This document shows, piece after piece, positions 15,847 to 24,742 of a DNA stretch of 64,000 nt. Each line of letters opens with the position of its first letter. Positions within the stretch are counted from its first letter, which is position 1. This DNA is from an uncultured Bacteroidaceae bacterium (GTDB taxonomy: Bacteria > Bacteroidota > Bacteroidia > Bacteroidales > Bacteroidaceae): the NCBI GenBank assembly GCA_944320965.1, contig CALUJO010000003.1, positions 62,001 through 126,000 of the forward strand. Reading direction: 5' to 3'. The notes under the pieces were generated by a model. That model was given only the letters and a program-made list of their open reading frames with translations, was not told the DNA's origin and ran no database searches. The translations under genes and the position numbers were made by a program.

Positions 15847-17742
15847 TTATTTGTTTAAAAGTTTAAGTACTGATTTATTTCCGTTTGTGTTTTCTATAAC
15901 TACAGCTACATATTGTTCTTCATAACCGAGTTTGATTTCAACATTTGTAGATTCAGCCTTTACATTTGCCATCATTTGCCCTGAAAGGCTTACAACGTAT
16001 ATTTCGCTGCCAGGTGTTACATTTTCTAGTTTCACTGTTCCGTTTCTCAGTGTTCCGGTAGGCATTGCTGATGTTGCGTCTGTAGGGCATACTCCTGTTG
16101 TTGTACTGAATTTGGCAACAAGATGAAGATTTTCGGTAACGGTAAATGTATATTCTTCATCTTCACTTACTCTTGTTTCACCATTAAACCATCCGTCAAA
16201 GCTGACAACCATGTTTTCAACAGTGTTCTTTATTGCCTTTACCGTTACTTCTGTTCCCTTGTCATAGCGTCCGGAAGCATTTGCTTCTGTCTGAATCATT
16301 GCTGTTCCCCATTCTTCGTTGTTTGAAGCAACGGTAATCTGGAAGTCTTCAACAGGCTGAACTGCTTTCTCTTTAACATAGAATACGAAGTCGTAAACTT
16401 TTCCGTTTGCATCGCTATTGGCATCTGCAGGTGCAGAAGTTTCAATTCTTACTCTGATTCTTGTTTTTCCGAGTTGTGCATCCTCAGGTATGCTAAATGT
16501 TTTTGTTATACTTTTGCTTGCGGCATCGGTTTTGACTTCACCTTCGGCCTTTTCAAATGTTCCGTTACAGTCCCAGTCGGTATAGAATGTTATTGTCTGG
16601 TTTGATGGATCACTGTTTTCGTTGAGTATAAGGTCGAAGTCTTTTCCTGCTGTCAGAAGTGATGTTTCCTTTGATACAATAATAAAGTGTTTGTTTGGAG
16701 CGGCGCTTCTGACATATCCGAGAGGGTACATAACAGCATCACCGCTTGTGATAGCTGATGTGATGTACATGCTTCCGGTAGTTCCTGGTTTGGGCATTGT
16801 GTAGATTACAGATTTGCTTAATTTACCCAAGTTTATCATTGTTTCAAATGGATTTTCTGCAATTTCTGTTATATCATCAGAAAGGAATGTTGCTCTAATT
16901 GTAACATCTGATTTCAAGACAAACTCTTTTGTTTCCTTGATGTTTTCTGAACCTGCATATAGAGAGTTAAGATGATATCCTTCATCTGCAACAACTTCCA
17001 CTTTAAGTTTTGTATCAATATCAAGTACTTCACCGCTATTTACAGTTGTTCCATCTTCCTTTTTAACAGTTAGTTTTCCGTTTGCCGGGTTTTCGATTGT
17101 TACTTTTGCTGATGTGATTTCAACTCTTGGGGCTTCATAGAAGAACCAGCCTGATGCCTGGTGAACACCCATCTTGTAGATTGTGATACGGTAATCGTCA
17201 CTACTGTTAGTAGCTGTTCCGCACCCATTTAAATAGGCAGGGTCTGAATTTGTAGTATAGCCGATATAATCAAAACAGTATTGGTTTGTGGCGCAGTCAG
17301 CCTGTCCTGTTGCTGAACTTAGTTTATATTCCCAAACGACACCTGTATTGTCCATATAAAGGTAGTTGTCAGTTCCTTGATTAGATATGGTGGCAGGAAC
17401 CATAATTCTTTTATTATCGCGTGCGTTTACAAGATATACGTGGCTGGCATTGCCATCGTTTGCACTTTCAAGGCGCCATCTGTAGTTGTCGGTAATATCT
17501 CCTTGAGGAATACCATCAAGATACTGTGTTGTTTTGAGGTTGGTTCCATCCCAATACATGAAACGGTTCTTTCTGTTTTCCTCAGTCAAGTGTGAGAACA
17601 TCATTACATACCATACAGGATTTTCTGCTGTACTTACTACGGGTTCAACGGGATTGCCCGGAGCAGTTACCGCCGCATTAGAGGAATTGGTATTTACCAA
17701 TCCTAAAAGAAAAAATAATGCAAAAATTAATTTTTTTGTCAT
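15847..17742 (-). CDS. Secreted InlB/GEVED protein with T9SS-like C-terminal domain
   Basis: A 631-aa exported protein with a signal peptide (about 1-23). The N-terminal part (about 30-195) looks like a beta-trefoil or lectin-like domain, with RWRLESANDGNASHVYLVNA. An InlB-type repeat (about 210-290), a GEVED-like module with FYTDWDCNGTFEKAEG (about 300-455) and a second InlB repeat (about 465-550) follow. A C-terminal domain (about 560-631) resembles T9SS sorting domains (VYVVSLSGQ-like strand, then KSVLKLLNK). No catalytic residues are recognised. It sits 18 bp upstream of the sulfatase gene in the same direction, which suggests a binding or scaffold partner for that enzyme. Confidence 0.75.
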   Translation of the reverse strand: MTKKLIFALFFLLGLVNTNSSNAAVTAPGNPVEPVVSTAENPVWYVMMFSHLTEENRKNRFMYWDGTNLKTTQYLDGIPQGDITDNYRWRLESANDGNASHVYLVNARDNKRIMVPATISNQGTDNYLYMDNTGVVWEYKLSSATGQADCATNQYCFDYIGYTTNSDPAYLNGCGTATNSSDDYRITIYKMGVHQASGWFFYEAPRVEITSAKVTIENPANGKLTVKKEDGTTVNSGEVLDIDTKLKVEVVADEGYHLNSLYAGSENIKETKEFVLKSDVTIRATFLSDDITEIAENPFETMINLGKLSKSVIYTMPKPGTTGSMYITSAITSGDAVMYPLGYVRSAAPNKHFIIVSKETSLLTAGKDFDLILNENSDPSNQTITFYTDWDCNGTFEKAEGEVKTDAASKSITKTFSIPEDAQLGKTRIRVRIETSAPADANSDANGKVYDFVFYVKEKAVQPVEDFQITVASNNEEWGTAMIQTEANASGRYDKGTEVTVKAIKNTVENMVVSFDGWFNGETRVSEDEEYTFTVTENLHLVAKFSTTTGVCPTDATSAMPTGTLRNGTVKLENVTPGSEIYVVSLSGQMMANVKAESTNVEIKLGYEEQYVAVVIENTNGNKSVLKLLNK

Positions 17743-17860
17743 AATGATAAATATTATAATTGTGTTTTTAAAAATTTAGCCTTACGTAAAATGAGATACT
17801 TAAAAATAAAACATTGGCGTGTTTTTGAATATATATTTAATTCCCTTTTATTGTCCTCGG

Positions 17861-17868
17861 CAAAGATA
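17861..17868 (-). promoter_or_regulatory. -7 element candidate for the InlB/GEVED-sulfatase pair
   Basis: TATCTTTG on the minus strand (complement of 17861-17868) matches TAnnTTTG. No TTTG or TTG was found at the expected spacing upstream, so this is a half match. The leader would be about 110 nt. Confidence 0.35.
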
Positions 17869-17923
17869 AAATTATTATTGTTGTTGTCGATTGGTATGAG
17901 TCGTTTTTTTGAATAATTAATAA

Positions 17924-17966
17924 AAGCACATCCCAAAAGTATAACAAAAACTTTTGGGATGTGCTT
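17924..17966 (-). terminator. Terminator at the end of the fucosidase block
   Basis: AAGCACATCCCAAAAGT (17924-17940) pairs perfectly with ACTTTTGGGATGTGCTT (17950-17966). On the minus strand it is followed by TTTATTAATT. It ends the unit whose last gene stops at 18029. Confidence 0.8.
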
Positions 17967-18028
17967 CTAATGAAATCAGTATTTCTGATTTTACTAAATA
18001 TTTTGTAATGTGAAGTCTATATGAAAAT

Positions 18029-18994
18029 CTATCTGGGGCGGTTTGTAAATAATACTTCTATATTTATATCTCCGTCAATATATTTAGCCGGAATTGTAAT
18101 TTTACCGTCTTTTGAAAGATTGATAGTGTCTTCTTTCCACTGCTGCCTTTTGTTAATGAACTGTTCGCCAGACAAATTGAATCCGTGTTTTATTTTCAGT
18201 CCGGTTATTACATAATCATCATCCATCTGTATGTTGAAAGTGTAATCCTTTCCGAATGGTATTGTTTCAGGGACAGGACCGCCGTTAACTGCACTGATGT
18301 TACACATACGGCTGTTGAATGCAATACTTACAGTTTCAGGATGTTTCATTTCATGATTTGATTCTGTGCTGCTGCCTTCGGTCTGGAAACGTGGGGTATC
18401 ATCATTGCTCAGCATTATTTCATCAAAATATACAACATAATCCTTGTCTTTTTCTGTCATGGACTTATTGTCCGGAACAAGTACAAGACTGTGTATTTCG
18501 GCTTCTTCATTTCCTGTAAGTTTGAACACTGCATCTGTCCATTTGTCTGCTGTAACGTTTTCCAACGAAGTGCGCGCAATCTGGAATGTGGAATTGCTTT
18601 GCGAATTCCATCCGTGGCGTTTGCCTAAAGCTAGAATTGTTATTTTTCCGCTTTTGGGACTTCTTACCATTACATGCAGGTAGACCGGTTCTTTTGAAAG
18701 TCTTACAGGAGAGTTGAGTTCGACTTTTGCGCCGTAAAGGTGGCTTCCGTATCTTGATCTGTTGAAAGCAAGCACTTTTGCGCTGTTGTTTGTCTGTTCC
18801 TCAACATAAGGGTTGTCTATTACAGCAACCTGTCCTTCCAGTTTGCCTGTGTTGAATGGAGAATCTTTCCATTGGTCATAAGTGGAAACTGCTTTACAGT
18901 CGTTGTTTTCGAAGCTGATATTTTCCTGTGCAAATCCAGCTGCTGTTATTGATGACAATAACAATATTGATATTATTCTCTTCATTGTGTGCAT
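18029..18994 (-). CDS. Secreted beta-sandwich protein, short paralogue of the 851-aa protein
   Basis: A 321-aa exported protein with a signal peptide (about 1-22 of the ORF). Its N-terminal part (about 25-215) aligns with the N-terminus of the 851-aa protein encoded at 20686-23241: both contain the RSRYGSHLYGA block and a Gly-Lys-Arg-x-x-Trp segment. Its last 100 residues align with the middle of that protein (PETIPFGKDYTFNIQMDDDY, then IPAKYIDGDINIEVLF). About 170 residues of GEVED-like sequence between those blocks, and everything after them including the T9SS-type domain, are missing. The frame is intact, so it is a shortened paralogue rather than an obvious pseudogene. It starts 9 bp after the neighbouring fucosidase stops. 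Likely carbohydrate binding; function unproven. Confidence 0.75.
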   Translation of the reverse strand: MHTMKRIISILLLSSITAAGFAQENISFENNDCKAVSTYDQWKDSPFNTGKLEGQVAVIDNPYVEEQTNNSAKVLAFNRSRYGSHLYGAKVELNSPVRLSKEPVYLHVMVRSPKSGKITILALGKRHGWNSQSNSTFQIARTSLENVTADKWTDAVFKLTGNEEAEIHSLVLVPDNKSMTEKDKDYVVYFDEIMLSNDDTPRFQTEGSSTESNHEMKHPETVSIAFNSRMCNISAVNGGPVPETIPFGKDYTFNIQMDDDYVITGLKIKHGFNLSGEQFINKRQQWKEDTINLSKDGKITIPAKYIDGDINIEVLFTNRPR

Positions 18995-19003
18995 TTCTGT
19001 TTG

Positions 19004-20500
19004 TTAGTATACCGATATTGTATGTATAAGAGGACATTCCTTGCTGTCAGTAATGTTGATACGGACATATCTTGCCTTTTGTCCTTCGCCATAGGATTCA
19101 GTGTTGTCATCCTTAGCCATGATACGCTTGTAGCCTACGGTTGTTCCTGTTGCAAACGGAGTCCAAAAAGTATTGTCTTTGCTTGTTTCAATAGTGAAAC
19201 CTTTTATCCTTTGACCGAGGCGGATGTATTCCTGAAGCATTACATAATGTATTGTTCTTGTCTTTCCAAGGTCAATGGTGATTGATGCAGTCTTTTCTCC
19301 GTCGTTTGTTGCCCAATAGGTATCCTTGTCTCCGTCGGTTATGTTGGAAGCATTGAAGTTGCCCGGATTTCTTGTTTGGGTTGCAGAAACCTTTTTGCCT
19401 GCTGCGAAATCTTTTTTAAGTCTTTTGTCAAGGAGCTTTCCAAGTCCTTCAAGGCTGTTGACTACTGGTTCAGGAATGATTCCGTCTGTGTTAGGGGCAC
19501 AGTTCATGATAAGATTGGCGTTGCGACCTACACTTTCAAGGTATATGCGGAAGAGCTGTTCGGCAGATTTGGTATTTGCTTCATCATCCTTGGTCCAGAA
19601 CCATTTGCTTGTAGTACGGACATCGACTTCGGACGGTATAAAGAATATTCCGTCTTCTATGCCTTTGTTGTTGGCTCCTTCAATTGTTATTTCGTCAATT
19701 GTGAAGTTTGACCAGCATTCTTTGCCGGAATATCCGTCTTCGTTGCCGCACCATCTGTATTCGCGTCCCCATACAACACAGTTAGGCTGCATTTTGTGTA
19801 TGGAGTCAAGAAGGTTGTCCCAGTCATAGTATGTTGCCTTGTTTATTGTTCTTGTTGTCATGGCTTCACCTCCATAATATCCTCCGCCGCCATTTGCACC
19901 GTCAAACCATATCTCGAACATATCTCCATAGTCTGTACAGATTTCTGTAATCTGCTTCATAAGAACATTGTTAACATATTCTTGTGTTGCATAATGCTTG
20001 TTGCTTGCGTCCCACGGGGAGATATAGGCTCCGAATTTCATTCCGCGCTTTGCGCAAGCTTCAGATACGAGTTTTGGAATATTAACTTTACGGGCAATTT
20101 CTGTACCGTTCTTTACACTGAAGTCTGTGCTTTCTGTAGGCCAAAGGCAGAATCCGTCATGGTGTTTGCATACAACAACTGCCCCTTTCATCCCGGCTGA
20201 ATGCATTGTTTCAATCCATTGGTCGCAGTCAGGAATTGATGCAGGATTGTATTCCATTGGATCTGGTTTTCTGTCGTTTCCCCATTCTCGGCCTACGAAT
20301 GTGTTGGGACCATAATGTGTAAAGCCGTAAAACTCGGTTTCAAACCATTGCATCTGGCGTTCTGTAGGAACAGGAAATACCGGAGAAGGGATGTTCTCTG
20401 GATTATCAAGTATCTGTGGTTTAAAAATTTGTGCGTTACTTTGTACGGATATGATAAAGAATGTTCCAAGTAACAAATGCTTGAATTGTTTTTTTTGCAT
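19004..20500 (-). CDS. GH29 alpha-L-fucosidase with discoidin (F5/8 type C) domain, copy A
   Basis: A 498-aa secreted glycosidase that removes alpha-linked L-fucose by a retaining mechanism. The GH29 barrel (about 40-345) has KHHDGFCLWPT, the substrate-binding His-His-Asp segment, and EIWFDGANGG, whose Asp (D200 from the chosen start) is the expected nucleophile. A C-terminal discoidin-type carbohydrate-binding domain (about 370-498) has NITDGDKDTYWAT and ITIDLGKTRTI. I prefer the ATG at 20498-20500 because it opens directly into a signal peptide and because the -7 element at 20549-20556 would lie inside a longer ORF starting at 20551. It is closely similar to the fucosidase at 23261-24742. 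Confidence 0.93.
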   Translation of the reverse strand: MQKKQFKHLLLGTFFIISVQSNAQIFKPQILDNPENIPSPVFPVPTERQMQWFETEFYGFTHYGPNTFVGREWGNDRKPDPMEYNPASIPDCDQWIETMHSAGMKGAVVVCKHHDGFCLWPTESTDFSVKNGTEIARKVNIPKLVSEACAKRGMKFGAYISPWDASNKHYATQEYVNNVLMKQITEICTDYGDMFEIWFDGANGGGGYYGGEAMTTRTINKATYYDWDNLLDSIHKMQPNCVVWGREYRWCGNEDGYSGKECWSNFTIDEITIEGANNKGIEDGIFFIPSEVDVRTTSKWFWTKDDEANTKSAEQLFRIYLESVGRNANLIMNCAPNTDGIIPEPVVNSLEGLGKLLDKRLKKDFAAGKKVSATQTRNPGNFNASNITDGDKDTYWATNDGEKTASITIDLGKTRTIHYVMLQEYIRLGQRIKGFTIETSKDNTFWTPFATGTTVGYKRIMAKDDNTESYGEGQKARYVRINITDSKECPLIHTISVY

Positions 20501-20548
20501 AAGGTGTGGATTATGTGTTGTTCGGTCTATGTTCATTAACTTATTTGA

Positions 20549-20556
20549 CAAAGTTA
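20549..20556 (-). promoter_or_regulatory. -7 element candidate for fucosidase copy A
   Basis: TAACTTTG on the minus strand (complement of 20549-20556) matches TAnnTTTG and would place transcription start near 20543, about 43 nt before the ATG at 20500. No good -33 element is seen. It implies that copy A of the duplicated block has its own promoter. Confidence 0.4.
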
Positions 20557-20625
20557 ATGAAATAATTTATATAAACTAAACTAACGGATAAAATAAAAAT
20601 GCTTATTTGCTTGTCTTATATACAA

Positions 20626-20662
20626 TTAGCGGTGTGCTAATATTGAATAAGCACACCGCTGA
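20626..20662 (-). terminator. Hairpin after the 851-aa protein gene
   Basis: AGCGGTGTGCT (20628-20638) pairs perfectly with AGCACACCGCT (20650-20660). The T-run on the minus side is weak (TTGTATATAAG), so termination may be partial. Confidence 0.6.
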
Positions 20663-20685
20663 TTAAATATTGAATCTTTGCAATA

Positions 20686-23241
20686 TTATTTTCTGAATTT
20701 CAGTTCAGTATTGTCAATGATTGCTGTGTAAATTCCTTCTGCAAGATTTGACAAGTTTACAGTTTCCTTATTTCGTGCTTTTAGTACGATTCGTCCTGTA
20801 AGGTCGCAAATAACAATTGATTTTGCAGAATCTGTGTAAAGGGTCTGGTTTTCGGAGTTGTAATATACATTTGAGTCTTGTACATTATTAATTGATACAA
20901 CTTCATCAAATGTTGCAGAAATTGTAGTAATTCCTGTTATTGTAACTTTGCAAATACCGTTTTCTGCTTGAACAGGGCTGTTGTTTACTTTGATTTCCTT
21001 TAATTCAAAACCTTTGTTGGCAACAGCTTCAATTGTTATTTCTGTGTCTTTTTCTACTTCATCGCCGCTGTTCAATGTCTGGTCTCCGTTCTTCACTGTC
21101 AATGTTCCGTTTTCTGGAGTTTCCCAAGTTACAGCAAACATCTCAACGGCTTTTCCAACGATGTTGATATCAAAGTCATAAGATATACCTGAACGGATGA
21201 CACATTCGTGTGTAGTGAAAAGTGTTTCGTTCCAGTCACTTTCATATTCGCCATGTGATGATGTTCCTGGTTCAAGATATACAACACGCATACGGTATGT
21301 ACCAGGTTTCATTCCTGTTGGCAGTGTTATAGTTCTTGTCCAGCCTTTTTCTGTATTGCCTCCTGCATCACCGAAGTTGTTTGTGTCTGACGGTGTTCCT
21401 GCTGCTTCAGATACCTCGTTTGTTCCGTCTACAACACCTCCGAAAGAGTAGTCCTTGTTCAGATCAATGTAATATGCCTGTTGTGACCATACAAGTTCCT
21501 GATTGTATCCGTCAATCTGTGAAGTGTATGGTTTGAATGTCATATTGAACGATGTTGTTCCTTCCGGCACAGTAATAGGAATAAGAGTCTTGTCAATAAG
21601 TGCTCCTGCTTCGCTTATAGCCCAGCTTCCATTTTCATATTTCGTATATGGAAGATCTTCTTTGGTTGAAGCTGTGAAAATTGTCTGTGTTTCACCGTCA
21701 ACAGTTGCTACAACCTCGCGAAGGTAACGGTTCTGCTGGTTAACTGTGTTGTACATACGTTTCATTGTAGGGTATTGACCGTCTCCGTCAGGTTTGTTTC
21801 CAAAAAGAATTTCAACAGCTACATCACCGTCAATATATCTTGCAGGGATAGTTACTTCTCCATCGTGTGAAAGCAACATTGTTTCTTCAACCCACTGACG
21901 GTTATCGTTTATGTATTGTTCGCCGGAATGGTTGTAACCATGCTTGATTTTCAAACCTTTGATTACATAATCGCCGTCCATCTTGACGTTGAATATGAAA
22001 TCTTCTCCAAACGGAATTTCTGTAGGAAGTGCTCCTCCGTCTGTTGCTGTTACATCACACATTCTGGCTGTCATTGAAAGAGATACTGACTCGCCGTGTA
22101 CGTTTGCGAGGAAGTCGATAATACCTCCACCGTTGTCGATAATTGACTGAGCAGGGTTACCTCCGGCGTTATCGCTGTTCCAGTCAACCTTGCAGCGGAT
22201 ACGGTAGAATCCGTATTCAAGGTCAGAAGGTATTGTGAATGCAGGCGGGTTGGCAAGTGTGCCGTCTTGAACACTCTTGCCTGTACTGTCGTAGCCATTC
22301 TTTGCGTTGTTTTCGCTCAGGAATGAGTATGCAACAAGGTCGCTGTTTGCAGTTGGCATATTGTTCTGGATTTCGGGAGTGAATTTTCCGTCATTGCCTT
22401 TGTCGAAATATACATATCTGTGCATCCATTCGCCCTTAAAGTTAAATGAAGGTGTTAATGTTTCACCGGGAACTACGGCAATTGCTTGATCAAGCCTGTC
22501 GTTGTAAACCTTATTTGAACTTGATACGTCAACTGTAAGGTTTGCCCCCTGATTTCCTGTTAATGTAACACCGTTAAGTTTTCTGTCATCTCGTGTGTAT
22601 ACGGCATCCTTTTCAAACAGCAAAGGGTAACTTTCTGTTGAGAAACGGTCGAGCGGTTCGTTGTTGTGTACAATCTCGTCGATGTATGCCACATAGTCCT
22701 GGTCGGTGGGAAGCATGGATTTTGTGTCAGGTATAATCACTATGCTGTGAATCTGTGCGGCTTCGTTTCCTACTACCTTGAATACTGCATCCGCCCATTT
22801 GCCGGCAGGGATTTCTTTGGTTGAGAGTCTTACAAGCTGGAATGTCTCCGGGCTCTGGTTTGCCCAGTCGTCTCTTTTACCAAGACCGATAAGAGCTACG
22901 TTTCCTTTGTTAGGGGTCTTTATCAATACGTGGAAATAGGATGGTGTGCTTGAAAGCTGGATAGGCTCTTTTAAATCTATGCGCGCACCATACAAGTGGC
23001 TTCCGTATCTTGACCTTGTGAATGAAAGTACTTTGTCGCTGTTGTTTGTGCCCTCTTCCTTTGCCGGATTATCGATTATCTCAAATTGTCCTTCAAGCTG
23101 CCCTGTACGGAAAGGAGAGTTTTCCCAATAATCATATACTGAAACTGCCTTGTGGTTTTGCTCTTCAAAGTTAATGACATCTTGAGCAAAACCGCTTATT
23201 GCCATTGTTGATAGCAGCAGTGCTGATAATATCTTTTTCAT
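20686..23241 (-). CDS. Secreted multidomain GEVED protein with T9SS-type C-terminal domain
   Basis: An 851-aa exported protein with a signal peptide (about 1-20). An N-terminal beta-sandwich (about 22-205) with RSRYGSHLYGA is shared with the 321-aa paralogue. A first GEVED-like region (about 210-385) and a segment of about 100 residues also shared with the paralogue follow (about 385-490). A second GEVED-like module (about 495-700) has TEKGWTRTITLPTG and TYRMRVVYLEPG. An InlB-type repeat (about 705-775) and a T9SS type A-like sorting domain (about 782-851, SIVICDLTGRIVLKA) complete it. No catalytic motif is seen. It lies 19 bp downstream of a GH29 fucosidase, so the pair is probably one unit, with this protein binding or anchoring near the fucosylated substrate. 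Confidence 0.8.
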   Translation of the reverse strand: MKKILSALLLSTMAISGFAQDVINFEEQNHKAVSVYDYWENSPFRTGQLEGQFEIIDNPAKEEGTNNSDKVLSFTRSRYGSHLYGARIDLKEPIQLSSTPSYFHVLIKTPNKGNVALIGLGKRDDWANQSPETFQLVRLSTKEIPAGKWADAVFKVVGNEAAQIHSIVIIPDTKSMLPTDQDYVAYIDEIVHNNEPLDRFSTESYPLLFEKDAVYTRDDRKLNGVTLTGNQGANLTVDVSSSNKVYNDRLDQAIAVVPGETLTPSFNFKGEWMHRYVYFDKGNDGKFTPEIQNNMPTANSDLVAYSFLSENNAKNGYDSTGKSVQDGTLANPPAFTIPSDLEYGFYRIRCKVDWNSDNAGGNPAQSIIDNGGGIIDFLANVHGESVSLSMTARMCDVTATDGGALPTEIPFGEDFIFNVKMDGDYVIKGLKIKHGYNHSGEQYINDNRQWVEETMLLSHDGEVTIPARYIDGDVAVEILFGNKPDGDGQYPTMKRMYNTVNQQNRYLREVVATVDGETQTIFTASTKEDLPYTKYENGSWAISEAGALIDKTLIPITVPEGTTSFNMTFKPYTSQIDGYNQELVWSQQAYYIDLNKDYSFGGVVDGTNEVSEAAGTPSDTNNFGDAGGNTEKGWTRTITLPTGMKPGTYRMRVVYLEPGTSSHGEYESDWNETLFTTHECVIRSGISYDFDINIVGKAVEMFAVTWETPENGTLTVKNGDQTLNSGDEVEKDTEITIEAVANKGFELKEIKVNNSPVQAENGICKVTITGITTISATFDEVVSINNVQDSNVYYNSENQTLYTDSAKSIVICDLTGRIVLKARNKETVNLSNLAEGIYTAIIDNTELKFRK

Positions 23242-23260
23242 TTTATTGTCTTTTGTTTTA

Positions 23261-24742
23261 TTAATATACTGATACTGTTTGGATTAACGGACATTCTTTA
23301 CTGTCGGTAATCTTTACTCTGACATAACGGGCTGCTTGTCCGCTACCGTATGAACCTGTATTGTCGTTTAATGCCATAATACGCTTGTAACCGATTGTTG
23401 TTCCGCTTGCGAATGTCTGCCAAGAACTGTTGTCGGTACTTGTTTCGATTGTAAAGCTTTTTACTCTTTGTCCAAGACGAATGTATTCCTGCAACATTAC
23501 ATAGTGTATTGTCTTGGTTTCGCCTAAATCGATTGTGAATGATGCTGTCTTTTCACCGTCGTTTGTCGCCCAATATGTATTCTTGTTGCCGTCGGTAATA
23601 TTGCCTGCTGCGAAATTACCTGGAGTCCTTGTCTTGTCGGCTGTAACTGTTTTGCCTGCTGCAAAGTCGTTTGTCAGACGTGCTTCAATCAAATCACCCA
23701 AACCTGCAAGATTGGTAACAAGTTTTGCTGGAAGCGTGCCGCTGGTGTTAGGGGCGCAGTTCATGATTAATGTTGCATTTCGTCCTACGCTTTCAAGGTA
23801 AATTTGGAAAAGACGCTCGGAACTTTTTATATTTGCCTCGTCTGCTGAAGTCCAGAACCATTTGCTTGTTGTGCGCACATCAACCTCTGAAGGCATGAAT
23901 ATAAGACCGTCTTCAACTCCTGTGTTAAGGTTGAACTCGCCGCCGGCATTCAAATGATAGTTTGACCAACAGGTTTTACCAGAATATCCGTCTTCGTTAC
24001 CGCACCACCTGAATTCGCGTCCCCAAACAACACACTCTGGTTGCATTTTGTGGATGGAGTCAAGAAGATTGTCCCAGTCATAGTAAGTGGCATTGTCAAT
24101 TGTACGTGTTGTAAGGCTGCTTCCGCCATAGAATCCTGTACCCCCATTTGCTCCGTCAAACCATATTTCAAACATGTCGCCATAGTTTTTGCAGATTTCT
24201 GTAATCTGTTTCATAAATACATCTGTAATGTATTTTTTTGTTGCGTAATGTTCATTGCTGGCATCCCATGGAGATATATATGCGCCAAATTTCATTCCTC
24301 GCTTTGCACAAGCTTCAGATACTAATTTAGGTATATCAACTTGAGGTCCAACTCCTGCGCTGTTTAGTACACTGAAATCGGTACTTTCTGTAGGCCAAAG
24401 ACAAAATCCGTCGTGGTGTTTGCATACAACAACTGCTCCTTTCATACCGGCTGACTGCATTGCTTCAACCCATCCGTCACAATCGGGCATAGTCTGTGGA
24501 GCATATTCTTTAGCATTAGGTTTTCTGTCGTTTCCCCATTCTGAACCGACAAAAGTGTTTGGTCCATAATGTGTAAAACCGTAGAATTCCGTTTCAAGCC
24601 AGTTCATCTGGCGCTCGGTTGGTACAGGGAACACCGGTGATGGGATATTCCCGTCGTTTGGCAATGTTTGTCCTTGTGCAGAAAATGGTACTGGAAGGAT
24701 TAATGTTGCCAATAATAATAATCGTAACTTTTTTGCAATCAT
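23261..24742 (-). CDS. GH29 alpha-L-fucosidase with discoidin (F5/8 type C) domain, copy B
   Basis: A 493-aa secreted retaining alpha-L-fucosidase. A signal peptide (about 1-24) is followed by the GH29 barrel (about 33-340) with KHHDGFCLWPT (108-118) and EIWFDGANGG, where D196 is the expected nucleophile. The C-terminal discoidin-type domain (about 365-493) has NITDGNKNTYWAT and FTIDLGETKTI. Much of the protein matches copy A residue for residue, including long blocks around the active site and the C-terminal strand. It is the first gene of its unit: a -7-like element lies about 55 bp upstream and the 851-aa GEVED protein follows after 19 bp. The two copies differ most in the signal peptide and in loops such as the one after the ECWSN/TCWSN position, so specificity may differ. 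Confidence 0.93.
   Translation of the reverse strand: MIAKKLRLLLLATLILPVPFSAQGQTLPNDGNIPSPVFPVPTERQMNWLETEFYGFTHYGPNTFVGSEWGNDRKPNAKEYAPQTMPDCDGWVEAMQSAGMKGAVVVCKHHDGFCLWPTESTDFSVLNSAGVGPQVDIPKLVSEACAKRGMKFGAYISPWDASNEHYATKKYITDVFMKQITEICKNYGDMFEIWFDGANGGTGFYGGSSLTTRTIDNATYYDWDNLLDSIHKMQPECVVWGREFRWCGNEDGYSGKTCWSNYHLNAGGEFNLNTGVEDGLIFMPSEVDVRTTSKWFWTSADEANIKSSERLFQIYLESVGRNATLIMNCAPNTSGTLPAKLVTNLAGLGDLIEARLTNDFAAGKTVTADKTRTPGNFAAGNITDGNKNTYWATNDGEKTASFTIDLGETKTIHYVMLQEYIRLGQRVKSFTIETSTDNSSWQTFASGTTIGYKRIMALNDNTGSYGSGQAARYVRVKITDSKECPLIQTVSVY

Larger units (their letters stand above)
18029..24742 (-). repeat. Tandem duplication: two [fucosidase + beta-sandwich protein] units
   Basis: Unit B (20686-24742) and unit A (18029-20500) have the same gene order: a GH29-discoidin fucosidase, then a secreted protein with a shared N-terminal beta-sandwich. 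Protein blocks are strongly conserved between the fucosidases. The downstream gene of unit A lacks about 170 internal residues and the C-terminal half. The units are diverged at the DNA level and separated by a hairpin, so the duplication is not recent. Confidence 0.8.

Noticed and set aside
18029..18994. Pseudogene status of the 321-aa paralogue
   Set aside because: The frame, signal peptide and both shared blocks are intact, and a good terminator follows; a shortened but functional gene is simpler.
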